Assembly (NCBI RefSeq): GCF_900104955.1
Contig: NZ_FNSI01000001.1
Coordinates: 1,460,001 to 1,524,000 of the forward strand
Reading direction: 5' to 3'
Length of the DNA stretch: 64,000 nucleotides
DNA from: Beijerinckia sp. 28-YEA-48
GTDB taxonomy: Bacteria; Pseudomonadota; Alphaproteobacteria; Rhizobiales; Beijerinckiaceae
Under the pieces are notes generated by a model that was not told the origin of the DNA, did not search any database, and was given only the letters and a program-made list of their open reading frames with translations. Shown here piece after piece: positions 24,496 through 32,817 of this stretch. The translations under genes and the position numbers were made by a program. Position 1 is the first letter of the stretch; every line of letters begins with the position of its first letter.

Positions 24496-25687
24496 GTGCA
24501 GGTTCGACACCCGCCAGCATGCGCCCATAAAGCTCATAGTTGCTGGCCAGATTGACGAAGGGATGGGCGGTGCCGACTTTGACATCCTGCCAGATGCGGT
24601 TCGCCGTGTTGCCAGTGCGCGAGAAGGACCCGCCGCTGGCGTCCGCCAGCAAGTCCACGGCTTCCCAAACGAGTTGATTGGCGAAAGCGCTGTCGCGGCA
24701 CAGCGCCGCCCGTTGGATCTGCTCCATATACGTGCCGGACGCGGCCCACGCGTCGATTTCGCGACACAGCTTCTCGACGATGGTGCGAGCGGCGTCGATC
24801 TTGGCGCTGGCTTGGCCGAGTTGCAGATGCGTCACCGCCGCTTCGCCCTGTTTGCTGTACGGCGTCAGCTTGATGTCGCGCTTCGGCAGCGTGTGCAGAA
24901 ACTCTTCTACCATGTGTTGGCCCAGGCCAAGTACAGGGAAAGTCAGGACACTGACCATCAAGGGGGCGAACGCGCTGCGGTAGAGCGCTTCGTTGGGAAA
25001 TGTCCGCGGCTGCCTCCCCTCGTTGCAAGCGAACAGACCGACGATGTGATCATCGGGAATGAACACGTTCTCCATGCTGACGTTGGAGCTACCGCTGCCT
25101 CGGATGCCGGTGGTGTCCCAGTCGTGCAGAATGGTGACATCGCTCATTGGCACGAGCGCGATGCCTGGCCCGATCGGTTCGCCCGCCGCATTGAACATGG
25201 GCACGCCGAGGAGATCCCAATCGGCCTGATAGACGCCGGAGTTGAAGAACCACATTCCCTTGTCGACGATAATCCCGCCGTCGACGCGGTGCGCCTTGAC
25301 GGCGCGGTTGGAGAACACCCCCGCGACGCACGTGCCCGGTTTGGCGAAGACCTTGTCGGCAACGTGTTTCGGGTACAGGCCGGCCGCCATCCAGTTGCAG
25401 GCGGTGACCAATGTCACCGCCCAAGCGACGCCGCCGTCGCCGCGGCCCAATTCGGCGACTGTCCGCATCCAGGTCGAGATGTCCGCTTGCAGCCCGCCGT
25501 AAGCGCGCGGCACCGTCAGGGCGTACACGCCAGCGCGCTTCAGCTTGTCGACCACGTGCTGCGGCGGACGTCCGAGACGGTCCGATTCTGCCTGAGCCGC
25601 CCGCAATTCCGGCACGAAGTCCCTCGCCCACGCGACAACGTCGAACGTCGCCTCTTGAACGGCCTGATCGGCAATCAGAGCACCCAT
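24482..25687 (-). CDS. Flavin-dependent monooxygenase of acyl-CoA dehydrogenase fold (HsaA/DszC-like)
   Basis: A 401-residue protein of the acyl-CoA dehydrogenase superfamily. The N-terminal helical domain includes KRAGVYALTVPRAYGGLQAD, the beta domain includes GMWFFNSGVYQADW and WDTTGIRGSGSSNVSMENVFIPD, and the C-terminal helical domain runs from about residue 230. Features such as LADASGGSFSRTGNTANRIWQDVKVG are those of group D monooxygenases (HsaA, HpaB-like, DszC), which use reduced flavin from a partner reductase to hydroxylate aromatics or oxidise heteroatoms. No flavin reductase gene is in the cluster. It is divergent from the MFS gene. Confidence 0.85.
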   Translation of the reverse strand: MGALIADQAVQEATFDVVAWARDFVPELRAAQAESDRLGRPPQHVVDKLKRAGVYALTVPRAYGGLQADISTWMRTVAELGRGDGGVAWAVTLVTACNWMAAGLYPKHVADKVFAKPGTCVAGVFSNRAVKAHRVDGGIIVDKGMWFFNSGVYQADWDLLGVPMFNAAGEPIGPGIALVPMSDVTILHDWDTTGIRGSGSSNVSMENVFIPDDHIVGLFACNEGRQPRTFPNEALYRSAFAPLMVSVLTFPVLGLGQHMVEEFLHTLPKRDIKLTPYSKQGEAAVTHLQLGQASAKIDAARTIVEKLCREIDAWAASGTYMEQIQRAALCRDSAFANQLVWEAVDLLADASGGSFSRTGNTANRIWQDVKVGTAHPFVNLASNYELYGRMLAGVEPALMPV

Positions 25688-25707
25688 CTCCTATCTCCGG
25701 TTTTAAT

Positions 25708-25728
25708 AATAGACTTGTAATCTACTAT
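25708..25728. promoter_or_regulatory. Operator-like site 1: AATAGACT-N6-CTACTAT
   Basis: This 21-bp site shares all 15 flanking bases with the second copy at 25847-25867, while the six central bases differ. It is a partial palindrome (ATAG and CTAT at the ends). It sits 21 bp upstream of the monooxygenase start codon, a position where a bound repressor would block transcription. Confidence 0.65.
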
Positions 25729-25846
25729 GAAACGGGTACGGTGGTTTAGATGACGAGTCAATCGGCTCATCAAGTCGGCATACGCGCCGCTTTCAGCCGC
25801 TTCGCTATTCTATTTCTTGGGGACGCACGAGCCATCTAAAGTTCAA

Positions 25847-25867
25847 AATAGACTATACGCCTACTAT
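25847..25867. promoter_or_regulatory. Operator-like site 2: AATAGACT-N6-CTACTAT
   Basis: Second copy of the site at 25708-25728 with the same flanks and a different centre. It lies 47 bp upstream of the MFS start codon. Paired sites, one per divergent gene, argue for one repressor controlling both; the TetR at 23764 is the nearest candidate. Confidence 0.65.
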
Positions 25868-25913
25868 TCTTTGGATCGTTCGGTCCGGAGGATATCTAAG
25901 AAAGGATGGGGGG

Positions 25914-27194
25914 ATGGAGAGGCAAAGCGGAGCCGGAACGAATTCGGTCGGTAGTGACCATGCGTGGTTGGTTTTGCTCGGCGCGGGGCTCTGCATGTTC
26001 TGCGGGCAAGCCGCCACGATGCTCTTCACCTTCGGCGTGTTCGCGCCCGAAATCGCAACCGCGACCGGCTGGTTGCCGGTGACGATCGCAGCGGCCATCG
26101 GACCGGCGACGATTGCAGGCGCACTCCTCGCTCCAATCGCGGGCCGCGCCGCCGATGCATTCGGTGTGCGCCGCATGGTGCTGATCGGTGGCCCTGCCTA
26201 TGCGGTCGGGTTTGTCATGCTCGGGCTTCTGCCACATGACCCTGTCCAGTTCATCGCCCTGCTGGCGCTGGTCAGCGCGCTCGGCTTCGCCGCGACACCC
26301 GTGCTGTACGCGCAGCTCGCAACGCTCTGGTTTGCACGACGGCGCGGCCTTGCGTTGAGCCTGATTTTCGCCTGCACGTCGTTAGGCGTCGCGTTCTGGC
26401 CTCCCCTCGCCGCCAAGCTGATCGACCTCTATGGCTGGCGCATAGCCTATATGACATTGGGAACGGCCGCAGGGTCTGTCATTCTTCTCAGCGCCTTGTT
26501 CCTGCTCCGCGATCCGCTCACAATGACGCCCTCGGTCGCGCCATCGGGCTCGCACGCCATTGCGCCAGGAATGAGCTTGCCCGAGGCCCTGCGCGGCGGC
26601 ACCTTTTGGGTTCTCATGGCCGTGTTTGTGATCCTGACCGGCGTCATGGCCGGCATCATCGTGAATCTGCCCGTCATTCTACGACAACTAGGTGTCCCAC
26701 CGCTCAGCGCCGCCTCAGTGATGGCGGTGGTCGGAGCGGCCATGTTCATCGGCCGCTTGTCTGCCGGCCTCATGCTCGACCGCTGGTTTTCGCCCTATGT
26801 TACCGCCGCCTTCACGCTGCTGCCGATCGCCGGCCTGGCGGCTCTGCTCGTCGATTTGTCTCCGACCACGCTTTACCTCGCTGCGGTGTTCCTCGGCCTG
26901 GGGCTCGGATCGGAAATGGACGCCGCAGCCTACATCGTTTCGCGGGCGTTCGGGGTTCGCTGGTTCGGCGCGATCTACGGTGTGATCACACTGAGCTACG
27001 GTTTAAGCAGCGCCATCGGACCGGCGATGACGGGAGCGGCCCTGTCGAGCGGGATTTCTCCCCACACGGTGTTCGCCATCGGCTTGGCGATGCTGGTGCC
27101 GGCCCTGCTTCTCCTACTAAGCCTGCGGCGCCGCCATCTTCCCTTCAGCGTTGACGTCCTTGTTGAGACTGACCGTCTTGCGGAGGTGCGATAA
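25914..27194 (+). CDS. MFS transporter (OFA/MCT-like)
   Basis: A 426-residue protein with twelve hydrophobic segments. The first cytoplasmic loop reads GRAADAFGVRRMVLIGG and the later ones FARRRGLALSLIFACTSLG and GRLSAGLMLDRWF, matching the monocarboxylate/oxalate group of the major facilitators. It probably imports the small acid used by this cluster. Its stop overlaps the start of the next gene by one base (TAATG), so the two are co-translated. GGATGGGGGG precedes the start. Confidence 0.9.
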   Translation: MERQSGAGTNSVGSDHAWLVLLGAGLCMFCGQAATMLFTFGVFAPEIATATGWLPVTIAAAIGPATIAGALLAPIAGRAADAFGVRRMVLIGGPAYAVGFVMLGLLPHDPVQFIALLALVSALGFAATPVLYAQLATLWFARRRGLALSLIFACTSLGVAFWPPLAAKLIDLYGWRIAYMTLGTAAGSVILLSALFLLRDPLTMTPSVAPSGSHAIAPGMSLPEALRGGTFWVLMAVFVILTGVMAGIIVNLPVILRQLGVPPLSAASVMAVVGAAMFIGRLSAGLMLDRWFSPYVTAAFTLLPIAGLAALLVDLSPTTLYLAAVFLGLGLGSEMDAAAYIVSRAFGVRWFGAIYGVITLSYGLSSAIGPAMTGAALSSGISPHTVFAIGLAMLVPALLLLLSLRRRHLPFSVDVLVETDRLAEVR

Positions 27195-27946
27195 TGTTGC
27201 AGGATCACTTGATCGATCAGATGCAGCCGGGCCGCCGTGGCTTCCTGATCGCCGCCGCCTTAGTCGGTTCGGTCGTGACACCCGCGTCCGCGCAGCAGCC
27301 GCCGCGCGACGCGAACGAGCCGCGTGGTTCTCACGGATCCTTGGACGGCCCCAATGGTGACATTCTGGATGGCCTGCGGATCGCAGACCTCATTCAACGT
27401 GAGAGAGCGGCGCGGGATGCCGGCCAATGGGAGGACATGGCCGCGTCCTACCACCCGCAATCCATTGTGGACGTTTCCTGGTACCTCGGCGACGGCGCCG
27501 GATTTGTTGCCGCCAGTCGTCGCAACGCCGCCAGTGGACGGCTAAGCCTGCACCAGCTCGCCCCCACCGTGACGAGAGTAGCCGGCACACGCGCGCTTGC
27601 TGAGACACCATGCCAGCTCCTCAGCTTCGTGCCGGTCGACGGTGTTGATGTGTGTATGGTCGGCACCGTCCGGCTGTTGTGGCGCGCGCAGATGCTTGAT
27701 CGCCGATGGCTGATCGCGGGATTGCGCATGATCTACATCAGGGACTTGATTCTTCCATGCGATCCCGGCCGCCTGCCATCGATCAACGCGGCAGAACTCG
27801 CCAGCTACAGAACCTCCTATCGTTTTCTGAGCTATGTTCTGGCCCGGTCGCCAAACCGTCCCCGTGATGACCTTCCCGGTATTGATCGACCAGAATTGGT
27901 CGAGACACTCCGCACAGGTGAAAAGCAGTGGCTAGGGCAAGGGTGA
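27194..27946 (+). CDS. Tat-exported SnoaL/NTF2-like protein
   Basis: A 250-residue protein. Residues 1-33 form a twin-arginine signal (GRRGFLIAAALVGS, ending PASA). The body, RERAARDAGQWEDMAASYHPQSIVDVSWYLGDGAGFVAASRR (in parts), is a SnoaL_4/NTF2-like domain, usually cytoplasmic in relatives that act on aromatic or bile-acid substrates. Export through Tat would imply folding with a cofactor or ligand before transport. It is translationally coupled to the MFS gene. Confidence 0.82.
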   Translation: MLQDHLIDQMQPGRRGFLIAAALVGSVVTPASAQQPPRDANEPRGSHGSLDGPNGDILDGLRIADLIQRERAARDAGQWEDMAASYHPQSIVDVSWYLGDGAGFVAASRRNAASGRLSLHQLAPTVTRVAGTRALAETPCQLLSFVPVDGVDVCMVGTVRLLWRAQMLDRRWLIAGLRMIYIRDLILPCDPGRLPSINAAELASYRTSYRFLSYVLARSPNRPRDDLPGIDRPELVETLRTGEKQWLGQG

Positions 27947-28094
27947 GTGGTTGCTTGCTGAAGGCATGGAGCCTCGCGGTTTGTGGGCGTGATAAGCGCG
28001 CGGTGATTTGCAGCCGAGCGCAAGGTGCGGCCGCACTGTTATGCGCATCGCTCCACGATCGATCACAGGGCTATTGTCAGGCCGGCAAAAAAAG

Positions 28095-28116
28095 ATAGTC
28101 TTCTAATCAAACAACG
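28095..28116. promoter_or_regulatory. Operator-like motif upstream of the Liv-type operon
   Basis: ATAGTCTTCTAATCAA (28095-28110) matches 13 of 16 bases of ATAGACTTGTAATCTA in the operator-like site at 25709, and the overlapping CTAATCAAACAACG (28103-28116) matches 13 of 14 bases of a motif at 32725-32738 before the FAD monooxygenase gene. It lies 52 bp before the operon start. A shared regulator across the cluster is inferred. Confidence 0.4.
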
Positions 28117-28167
28117 AGAGTCCCGATCGATCGGGCTCGCGTTGGGCCAATTGTCCTGGGAGGGAAC

Positions 28168-29424
28168 ATGCGCGCTTCTTTGATCGCGGCCGGCTTATTG
28201 CCTTTGGTTTTGCCAACCGGCGCCTTCGCCCAGCAAGGTCCGATCAAGATCGGTCTGATCCTCCCACTCTCGGGAACCTTCGCGCCAAATGGCGAAGACA
28301 CTTTAACCGGCACGCGTATCTACTTCGATTCCATCGGCAATCAGGTGGCGGGCCGCAAGATCGAGCTGATCGTAGAAGATGAACAGGGCCGCCCTGACGT
28401 CGGACTGACCAAGGCGCGCAAGCTGGTCGAGAACGACAAGGTACAGATTCTCGCCGGCTTCGTTTCCACCGCCGTCGCATTGGCGGTGAACGATTACGCT
28501 CGCGAAAAGAAAATTCCGACGGTGATTTCGGGCGATGCCGGCTCCAATGAGTTGACCATGCCCGGCCCGCTCTTCAATCCTTACGTCGTGCGTACATCGC
28601 AGAACGGCCGCACGCCGGCTGCTGCTGCGGCGGCCTTCGCTTACAAACAGGGTTGGCGCAAAGTCGCCACCATGACATCGGACTATGCTGGTGGCTTCGA
28701 TACGATCGGCGGTTTCGCGCAGGCCTTCTGCAAGCTCGGCGGCACGATTGTGCAGGAGCAATATCCGCCCGTTAACACCAACGACTACGGCCCCTATGTC
28801 ACCAACGTGCAGTCAGGTGTCGATGGCGTCGTCACCTTTTTGCCGGGCAGCGCCGGTTTGAAATTCGTCAAGCAATTCGACGAGTTGGGCATGAAGGCGA
28901 AATATCCGCTGATGGATATCTTTGGCCAGATCGTCTACGAGCCGTTTCTGCCGCAACTGGGCGACGCGGCGCTCGGTATCTACTCCACCCTGCACTATGC
29001 GCCGACGCTGCAGACGCCGGAAAACGAAGCCTTCGTCGCCGAATATATGAAGCGCGCCAAGCGCGTCCCAAGCGACAACGGCCCCGACGGCTGGGCTGGC
29101 GCCAGAGCCATCGCCGATGCCATCAAGGCGGTGGACGGCAAGGTCGAGGATACGGAGAAATTCCTGGCCGCCTTCAGGGCCGATAAGTTCCCCTCGCCGA
29201 AGGGCAATATCTCCTTCGACAAATACGGCCAGCTCATCCAGACGATGTATGTGCGCAAGGTCGAAAAGACCAAGGATGGCTATGCCAATGTGGTCATCGA
29301 GAAATTCGACAATGTCGATCAGTTCTGGCCGATGACCGAGGCCGAGATTGAATCCTACAAATATCGCTACAGCGAATTGAAAGGCTCGATGACGAACTGC
29401 GCCAAGGTTCTGGAAAAGAAATAG
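28168..29424 (+). CDS. Branched-chain amino acid-type ABC solute-binding protein
   Basis: A 418-residue periplasmic protein with a signal peptide ending GAFAQQ. The mature part opens IKIGLILPLSGTFAPNGEDTLTGTRIYFD and continues with KARKLVENDKVQILAGFVSTAVALAV, the type I binding fold of LivK/UrtA-like proteins. In catabolic clusters such proteins often bind aromatic acids rather than amino acids; the ligand here is unknown. First of a five-gene operon; 8 bp precede the permease. Confidence 0.93.
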   Translation: MRASLIAAGLLPLVLPTGAFAQQGPIKIGLILPLSGTFAPNGEDTLTGTRIYFDSIGNQVAGRKIELIVEDEQGRPDVGLTKARKLVENDKVQILAGFVSTAVALAVNDYAREKKIPTVISGDAGSNELTMPGPLFNPYVVRTSQNGRTPAAAAAAFAYKQGWRKVATMTSDYAGGFDTIGGFAQAFCKLGGTIVQEQYPPVNTNDYGPYVTNVQSGVDGVVTFLPGSAGLKFVKQFDELGMKAKYPLMDIFGQIVYEPFLPQLGDAALGIYSTLHYAPTLQTPENEAFVAEYMKRAKRVPSDNGPDGWAGARAIADAIKAVDGKVEDTEKFLAAFRADKFPSPKGNISFDKYGQLIQTMYVRKVEKTKDGYANVVIEKFDNVDQFWPMTEAEIESYKYRYSELKGSMTNCAKVLEKK

Positions 29425-29432
29425 CGCAGCCC

Positions 29433-30284
29433 ATGATCTGGGTCATCCACACGCTGAACGGCGTCTCCTTCGGCATGCTGCTGTTTCTGCTCGCGGCCGG
29501 CTTGTCGCTGATCTACGGCCTGATGAAGATTTTGAACCTGACGCACGGGTCCTATTATCTCATCGGCGCCTATATCGGCTCGACGATCATCGCCAAGACC
29601 GGCAGTTTCGCTTTGGCTTTGATCATCGCCCCCTTGATCGTCGCTCTCCTTGGCGCCGTGATGGAGCGCTATTTCCTGCGCCGCTTCCATCTGCAGGAAC
29701 TGCCGCAGACCCTGCTCACCTTCGGCTTCCTGTTCATCTTCTCCGACCTGATGCTGTGGATCTGGGGCGGCGATCCGATCGTTCTGCCTAAACCTGCGGC
29801 CTTTTCCGGCTCGATCTCGATCGGCGACGCGCGCTATCCAACTTATCGGCTGGCGCTGATCGGCGTCGGCCTGATCGTCGCGCTCGTTCTGTGGTGGTTT
29901 CAAGAGCGCACGCGGCTCGGCGCCATGTTGCGCGCCGGCGTCGATGATGCCGAGATCGCCGGCGCGCTCGGCATCGACGTGTCCCTGCTGTTCACGCTCG
30001 TCTTTGCTGTCGGTGCGCTCTTGGCCGCACTTGGCGGTGTGCTCGGCGGTCCGATCATCGGGGCGCAACCAGGCGCTGATTTCGAGGTCATGCTGCTGGC
30101 CTTTGTCGTCGTGATCGTCGGCGGACTGGGCAGTCTGCGCGGCGCCTTGATTGGCGGCCTGCTGGTCGGCCTGCTCGACAATTTCGGCAAGATCTTCTTT
30201 CCCGAACTCGCCCTGTTCACGATCTTCGTGCCGATGGCGATCATTCTCTCTTTCCGGCCGACGGGCCTGTTCGGGCGCCTGTGA
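29433..30284 (+). CDS. LivH-type ABC transporter permease
   Basis: A 283-residue inner-membrane permease of the branched-chain family. It begins WVIHTLNGVSFGMLLFLLAAGLSLIYGLMKILNLTHGSYY, quoted in parts, the LivH signature, and carries GLGSLRGALIGGLLVGLLDN near the C-terminus. With LivM it forms the membrane channel. Its stop overlaps the next start by one base (TGATG). Confidence 0.93.
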   Translation: MIWVIHTLNGVSFGMLLFLLAAGLSLIYGLMKILNLTHGSYYLIGAYIGSTIIAKTGSFALALIIAPLIVALLGAVMERYFLRRFHLQELPQTLLTFGFLFIFSDLMLWIWGGDPIVLPKPAAFSGSISIGDARYPTYRLALIGVGLIVALVLWWFQERTRLGAMLRAGVDDAEIAGALGIDVSLLFTLVFAVGALLAALGGVLGGPIIGAQPGADFEVMLLAFVVVIVGGLGSLRGALIGGLLVGLLDNFGKIFFPELALFTIFVPMAIILSFRPTGLFGRL

Positions 30285-31207
30285 TGTACCGCAATCTCAT
30301 CGTCATCGCCCTCGCGGTAGTCGTCTTCGTAGCGCTACCCTTCGTGCTGCCGTCCTATTATGTCGGCCTCACCACCAAGATCCTGATCTTCGCGCTTTTT
30401 GCCATGAGCCTTGATCTGCTCATCGGCTATACCGGGCTTGCCTCCCTGGGCCATGCCGCCTTCTTCGGCGTCAGTGCCTATACGATCGGCGTTTTGTCGG
30501 TAAAGCTGCGGATGTCCGAATGGATCGCCTTTCCCGCTGGTCTCGCCATGGCGACGGCGCTGGGGGCACTGTTCGCGCTGTTGGCGTTGCGGGCTCGTGG
30601 CAGCTATTTGCTGATGATCACGCTGGCTTTGGCGCAGGTGGTCTGGGGCATTGCGTTCGGTTGGCGCACTGTGACAGGCGGTGACGACGGCCTGCCCGGC
30701 CTGCGTCGCCCAGCCTTCATTACCGACGAGACCTCATTCTATTTCTTCGTCCTTGCTTTGGTCGCCGCCTCGGCGCTCGTCCTTGTCGCGCTCATCCGCT
30801 CGCCTTTCGGACTGGCGCTGCAAGGCATTCGCGAAAGCGAAAGCCGCATGCAGGCGCTCGGCTTTAACGTCTGGCGGCATCAATTCGCGGCCTTTGTCAT
30901 CGCTGCCGCCTTCGCCGGTCTCGCCGGTGCGCTCTATGTCTATTACAATCGCTTCGTTAGCCCGGATTTTCTGCATGTGGTGCGCTCAGCCGAAGTGCTG
31001 ATCATGGTCATCATCGGGGGCGTCGGCACTCTGCTCGGCCCGGCCATCGGCGCGGCGGCGATCATCCTGCTGGAAGACATCATCTCCTCGCAGACCCAGC
31101 ACTGGCTGCTGGCGCTGGGCATCATCTATGTGGTGACGACCCTGTTCGCGCCGCGTGGCCTGATCGGGCTCTATCGCGAGCGCTTCAAGCGGGGGCGCAA
31201 GTCATGA
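30284..31207 (+). CDS. LivM-type ABC transporter permease
   Basis: About 307 residues with eight or more hydrophobic segments. The landmarks are SLDLLIGYTGLASLGHAAFFGVSAYT, ALRARGSYLLMITLALAQVVWG and the conserved loop RSPFGLALQGIRESESRMQALGFNVWRHQFAAFVIAAAFAGLAGALY, quoted in parts, ending GGVGTLLGPAIGAA. GTG at 30281 is an alternative start; the ATG at 30284 is coupled to the LivH stop. It pairs with LivH. Confidence 0.93.
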   Translation: MYRNLIVIALAVVVFVALPFVLPSYYVGLTTKILIFALFAMSLDLLIGYTGLASLGHAAFFGVSAYTIGVLSVKLRMSEWIAFPAGLAMATALGALFALLALRARGSYLLMITLALAQVVWGIAFGWRTVTGGDDGLPGLRRPAFITDETSFYFFVLALVAASALVLVALIRSPFGLALQGIRESESRMQALGFNVWRHQFAAFVIAAAFAGLAGALYVYYNRFVSPDFLHVVRSAEVLIMVIIGGVGTLLGPAIGAAAIILLEDIISSQTQHWLLALGIIYVVTTLFAPRGLIGLYRERFKRGRKS

Positions 31208-31956
31208 CCCCGCAGGTGAAAGCACTCGACGTCGAGAACGTGGCGAAGAATTTCGGCGGCGTGCGCGCACTAACAGACGTGACGCTGTCTATGGTGCCGG
31301 GCGAACGCCTGGTGCTGCTCGGCCCGAACGGCGCCGGCAAGACGACGCTGTTTCATTCCATCTCCGGCAATATCATCGCCTCGGCCGGCCGCATCCGTCT
31401 GTTCGGCCAGGACATCACCCAGTTGGCACCTGATGCCCGCGCCCGGCTTGGCCTCGCCCGCACGTTTCAGATTACCAATCTGTTTCGCCAGCTCACCGTG
31501 TTCCAGAACATCCAGCTCGCGGTCTGTGGCGCTCAACAGGTAACCTTCAAATTCATTCGGCCGATGACCGACTATACCACCGTCAAGGCCCGCGCCGATG
31601 CGCTGCTGGCGGATTGGAACTTGACCGATGTCGCCGACACGATCGTGCAGAACCTGTCTTATGGCGAGCAGCGACAGATCGAGGTGGTGATGGCGCTGGC
31701 AGGCGATCCAAAAATCCTACTGCTCGATGAGCCGACCTCTGGCCTGTCGCCGGCCGAGACCCATCGCGTCGCCGCCATGGTGCGGGCCTTGCCGCGCGAT
31801 ATGACCATTTTGATGATCGAGCACGACATGGACGTCGCCTTCGAGATCGCCGACCGCATCGCCGTGATGCATCAGGGGCGAATCATCGCCGAGGGTGACG
31901 AGGCGGCCATTCGCGCCAACCAGCAGGTCAGCGACATCTATCTGGGCGTGGAGTGA
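31204..31956 (+). CDS. LivG-type ABC transporter ATP-binding protein
   Basis: A 250-residue ATPase. Walker A is GPNGAGKT (residues 37-44), the signature is LSYGEQRQ, Walker B is ILLLDEPTSG and the switch is IEHDM. The C-terminal GRIIAEGDEAAIRANQQVSDIYLG is typical of LivG. It overlaps livM by four bases and precedes livF by 3 bp. It powers the transporter jointly with LivF. Confidence 0.95.
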   Translation: MTPQVKALDVENVAKNFGGVRALTDVTLSMVPGERLVLLGPNGAGKTTLFHSISGNIIASAGRIRLFGQDITQLAPDARARLGLARTFQITNLFRQLTVFQNIQLAVCGAQQVTFKFIRPMTDYTTVKARADALLADWNLTDVADTIVQNLSYGEQRQIEVVMALAGDPKILLLDEPTSGLSPAETHRVAAMVRALPRDMTILMIEHDMDVAFEIADRIAVMHQGRIIAEGDEAAIRANQQVSDIYLGVE

Positions 31957-31959
31957 ACC

Positions 31960-32655
31960 ATGCTCCAAGTTGAAAACATCTACACCAACTACGGCTCGAG
32001 CCAGGTGCTGCAAGATCTGTCGCTCGAGGTGAAGCCCGGCGAGATCGTCGGTATTCTCGGCCGCAATGGCGTCGGCAAGACGACCTTGATGCGCTCGATC
32101 ATGGGACTGACGCCGCCGCGTAGCGGCCGCATCCTGTTCGAGGGCACGGATATCACGCGGCTGGCCTCGCACCGGATCGCCAAGCTCGGCATCGGCTATG
32201 TGCCGCAGGGCCGGCGCGTCTTCCCGTCGCTCTCGGTGCGCGAACATCTTCAAGTGACCGCGCGGGAGCGCGAAGCGAGCCCGTGGACTTTCGCCAAGAT
32301 GATCGAGCTCTTTCCCAATCTCGGCCAGAGGCTCGATCAATCCGGCGCCAAGCTGAGTGGTGGCGAACAGCAGATGCTGGCGGCGGGCCGCGCACTCGTC
32401 GCCAACCCGACTTTGCTGTTGATGGATGAGCCGACCGAAGGGCTGGCGCCCTTGATGGTGCGTGAGCTCGGCCGCCTGGTCGGCGCGCTCAAGGACAGCG
32501 GCACGGCGGTGCTGCTGGTCGAACAGCAGTTGGCCTTCGTGCTGAAATATGCCGATCGCGTTTATATCGTCGCCAAGGGCCAGATCGTTCATCACTGTCT
32601 GCCGGCGGAGCTTGCCACGGATAGCGAGATCAAAGCGCGCTATCTTGGCGTGTGA
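31960..32655 (+). CDS. LivF-type ABC transporter ATP-binding protein
   Basis: A 231-residue ATPase. Walker A is GRNGVGKT, the signature is LSGGEQQM, Walker B is LLLMDEPTEGLAP and the switch is VEQQLAF, the LivF form with Gln in place of the usual His. It ends with KGQIVHH and RYLGV. Last gene of the operon; a palindromic repeat follows directly. Confidence 0.95.
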   Translation: MLQVENIYTNYGSSQVLQDLSLEVKPGEIVGILGRNGVGKTTLMRSIMGLTPPRSGRILFEGTDITRLASHRIAKLGIGYVPQGRRVFPSLSVREHLQVTAREREASPWTFAKMIELFPNLGQRLDQSGAKLSGGEQQMLAAGRALVANPTLLLMDEPTEGLAPLMVRELGRLVGALKDSGTAVLLVEQQLAFVLKYADRVYIVAKGQIVHHCLPAELATDSEIKARYLGV

Positions 32656-32658
32656 CGC

Positions 32659-32686
32659 AAATCGTGTTTCGATAGAAGTACGATTT
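32659..32686. repeat. Intergenic palindromic repeat, copy 1 (degenerate)
   Basis: AAATCGTGTTTC (32659-32670), a GATA loop, and GAAGTACGATTT (32675-32686) pair at 10 of 12 positions. Arm composition and length match two other hairpins, at 51462-51489 and 57179-57206. It lies 3 bp after the livF stop codon, so it may also serve as a weak terminator. Copies show A- and T-rich edges around a GTTTC/GAAAC core. Confidence 0.6.
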
Positions 32687-32718
32687 CGCCAAAGGTTATA
32701 TTGCCTCGTCTTTGCAGC

Positions 32719-32738
32719 GTTTGACTAATCAAACGACG
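32719..32738. promoter_or_regulatory. Palindromic operator-like site before the FAD monooxygenase gene
   Basis: GTTTGA (32719-32724), CTAA, TCAAAC (32729-32734) is a perfect 6-bp inverted repeat. Its right half, CTAATCAAACGACG, recurs at 28103-28116 with one change before the Liv-type operon. A common regulator for import and oxidation is inferred. Confidence 0.5.
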
Positions 32739-32817
32739 CTCTGAGCGCTTTGCCTTGTGAGGCAGCCTCACATAATATCATGCCTATCCGTATGATGTTT
32801 CAAAGGTAAAACGCTTC

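Noticed and set aside
24338..25720. A 460-codon plus-strand frame opposite the flavin monooxygenase gene
   Set aside because: Antisense to a gene with full family motifs; no domain and no ribosome site.
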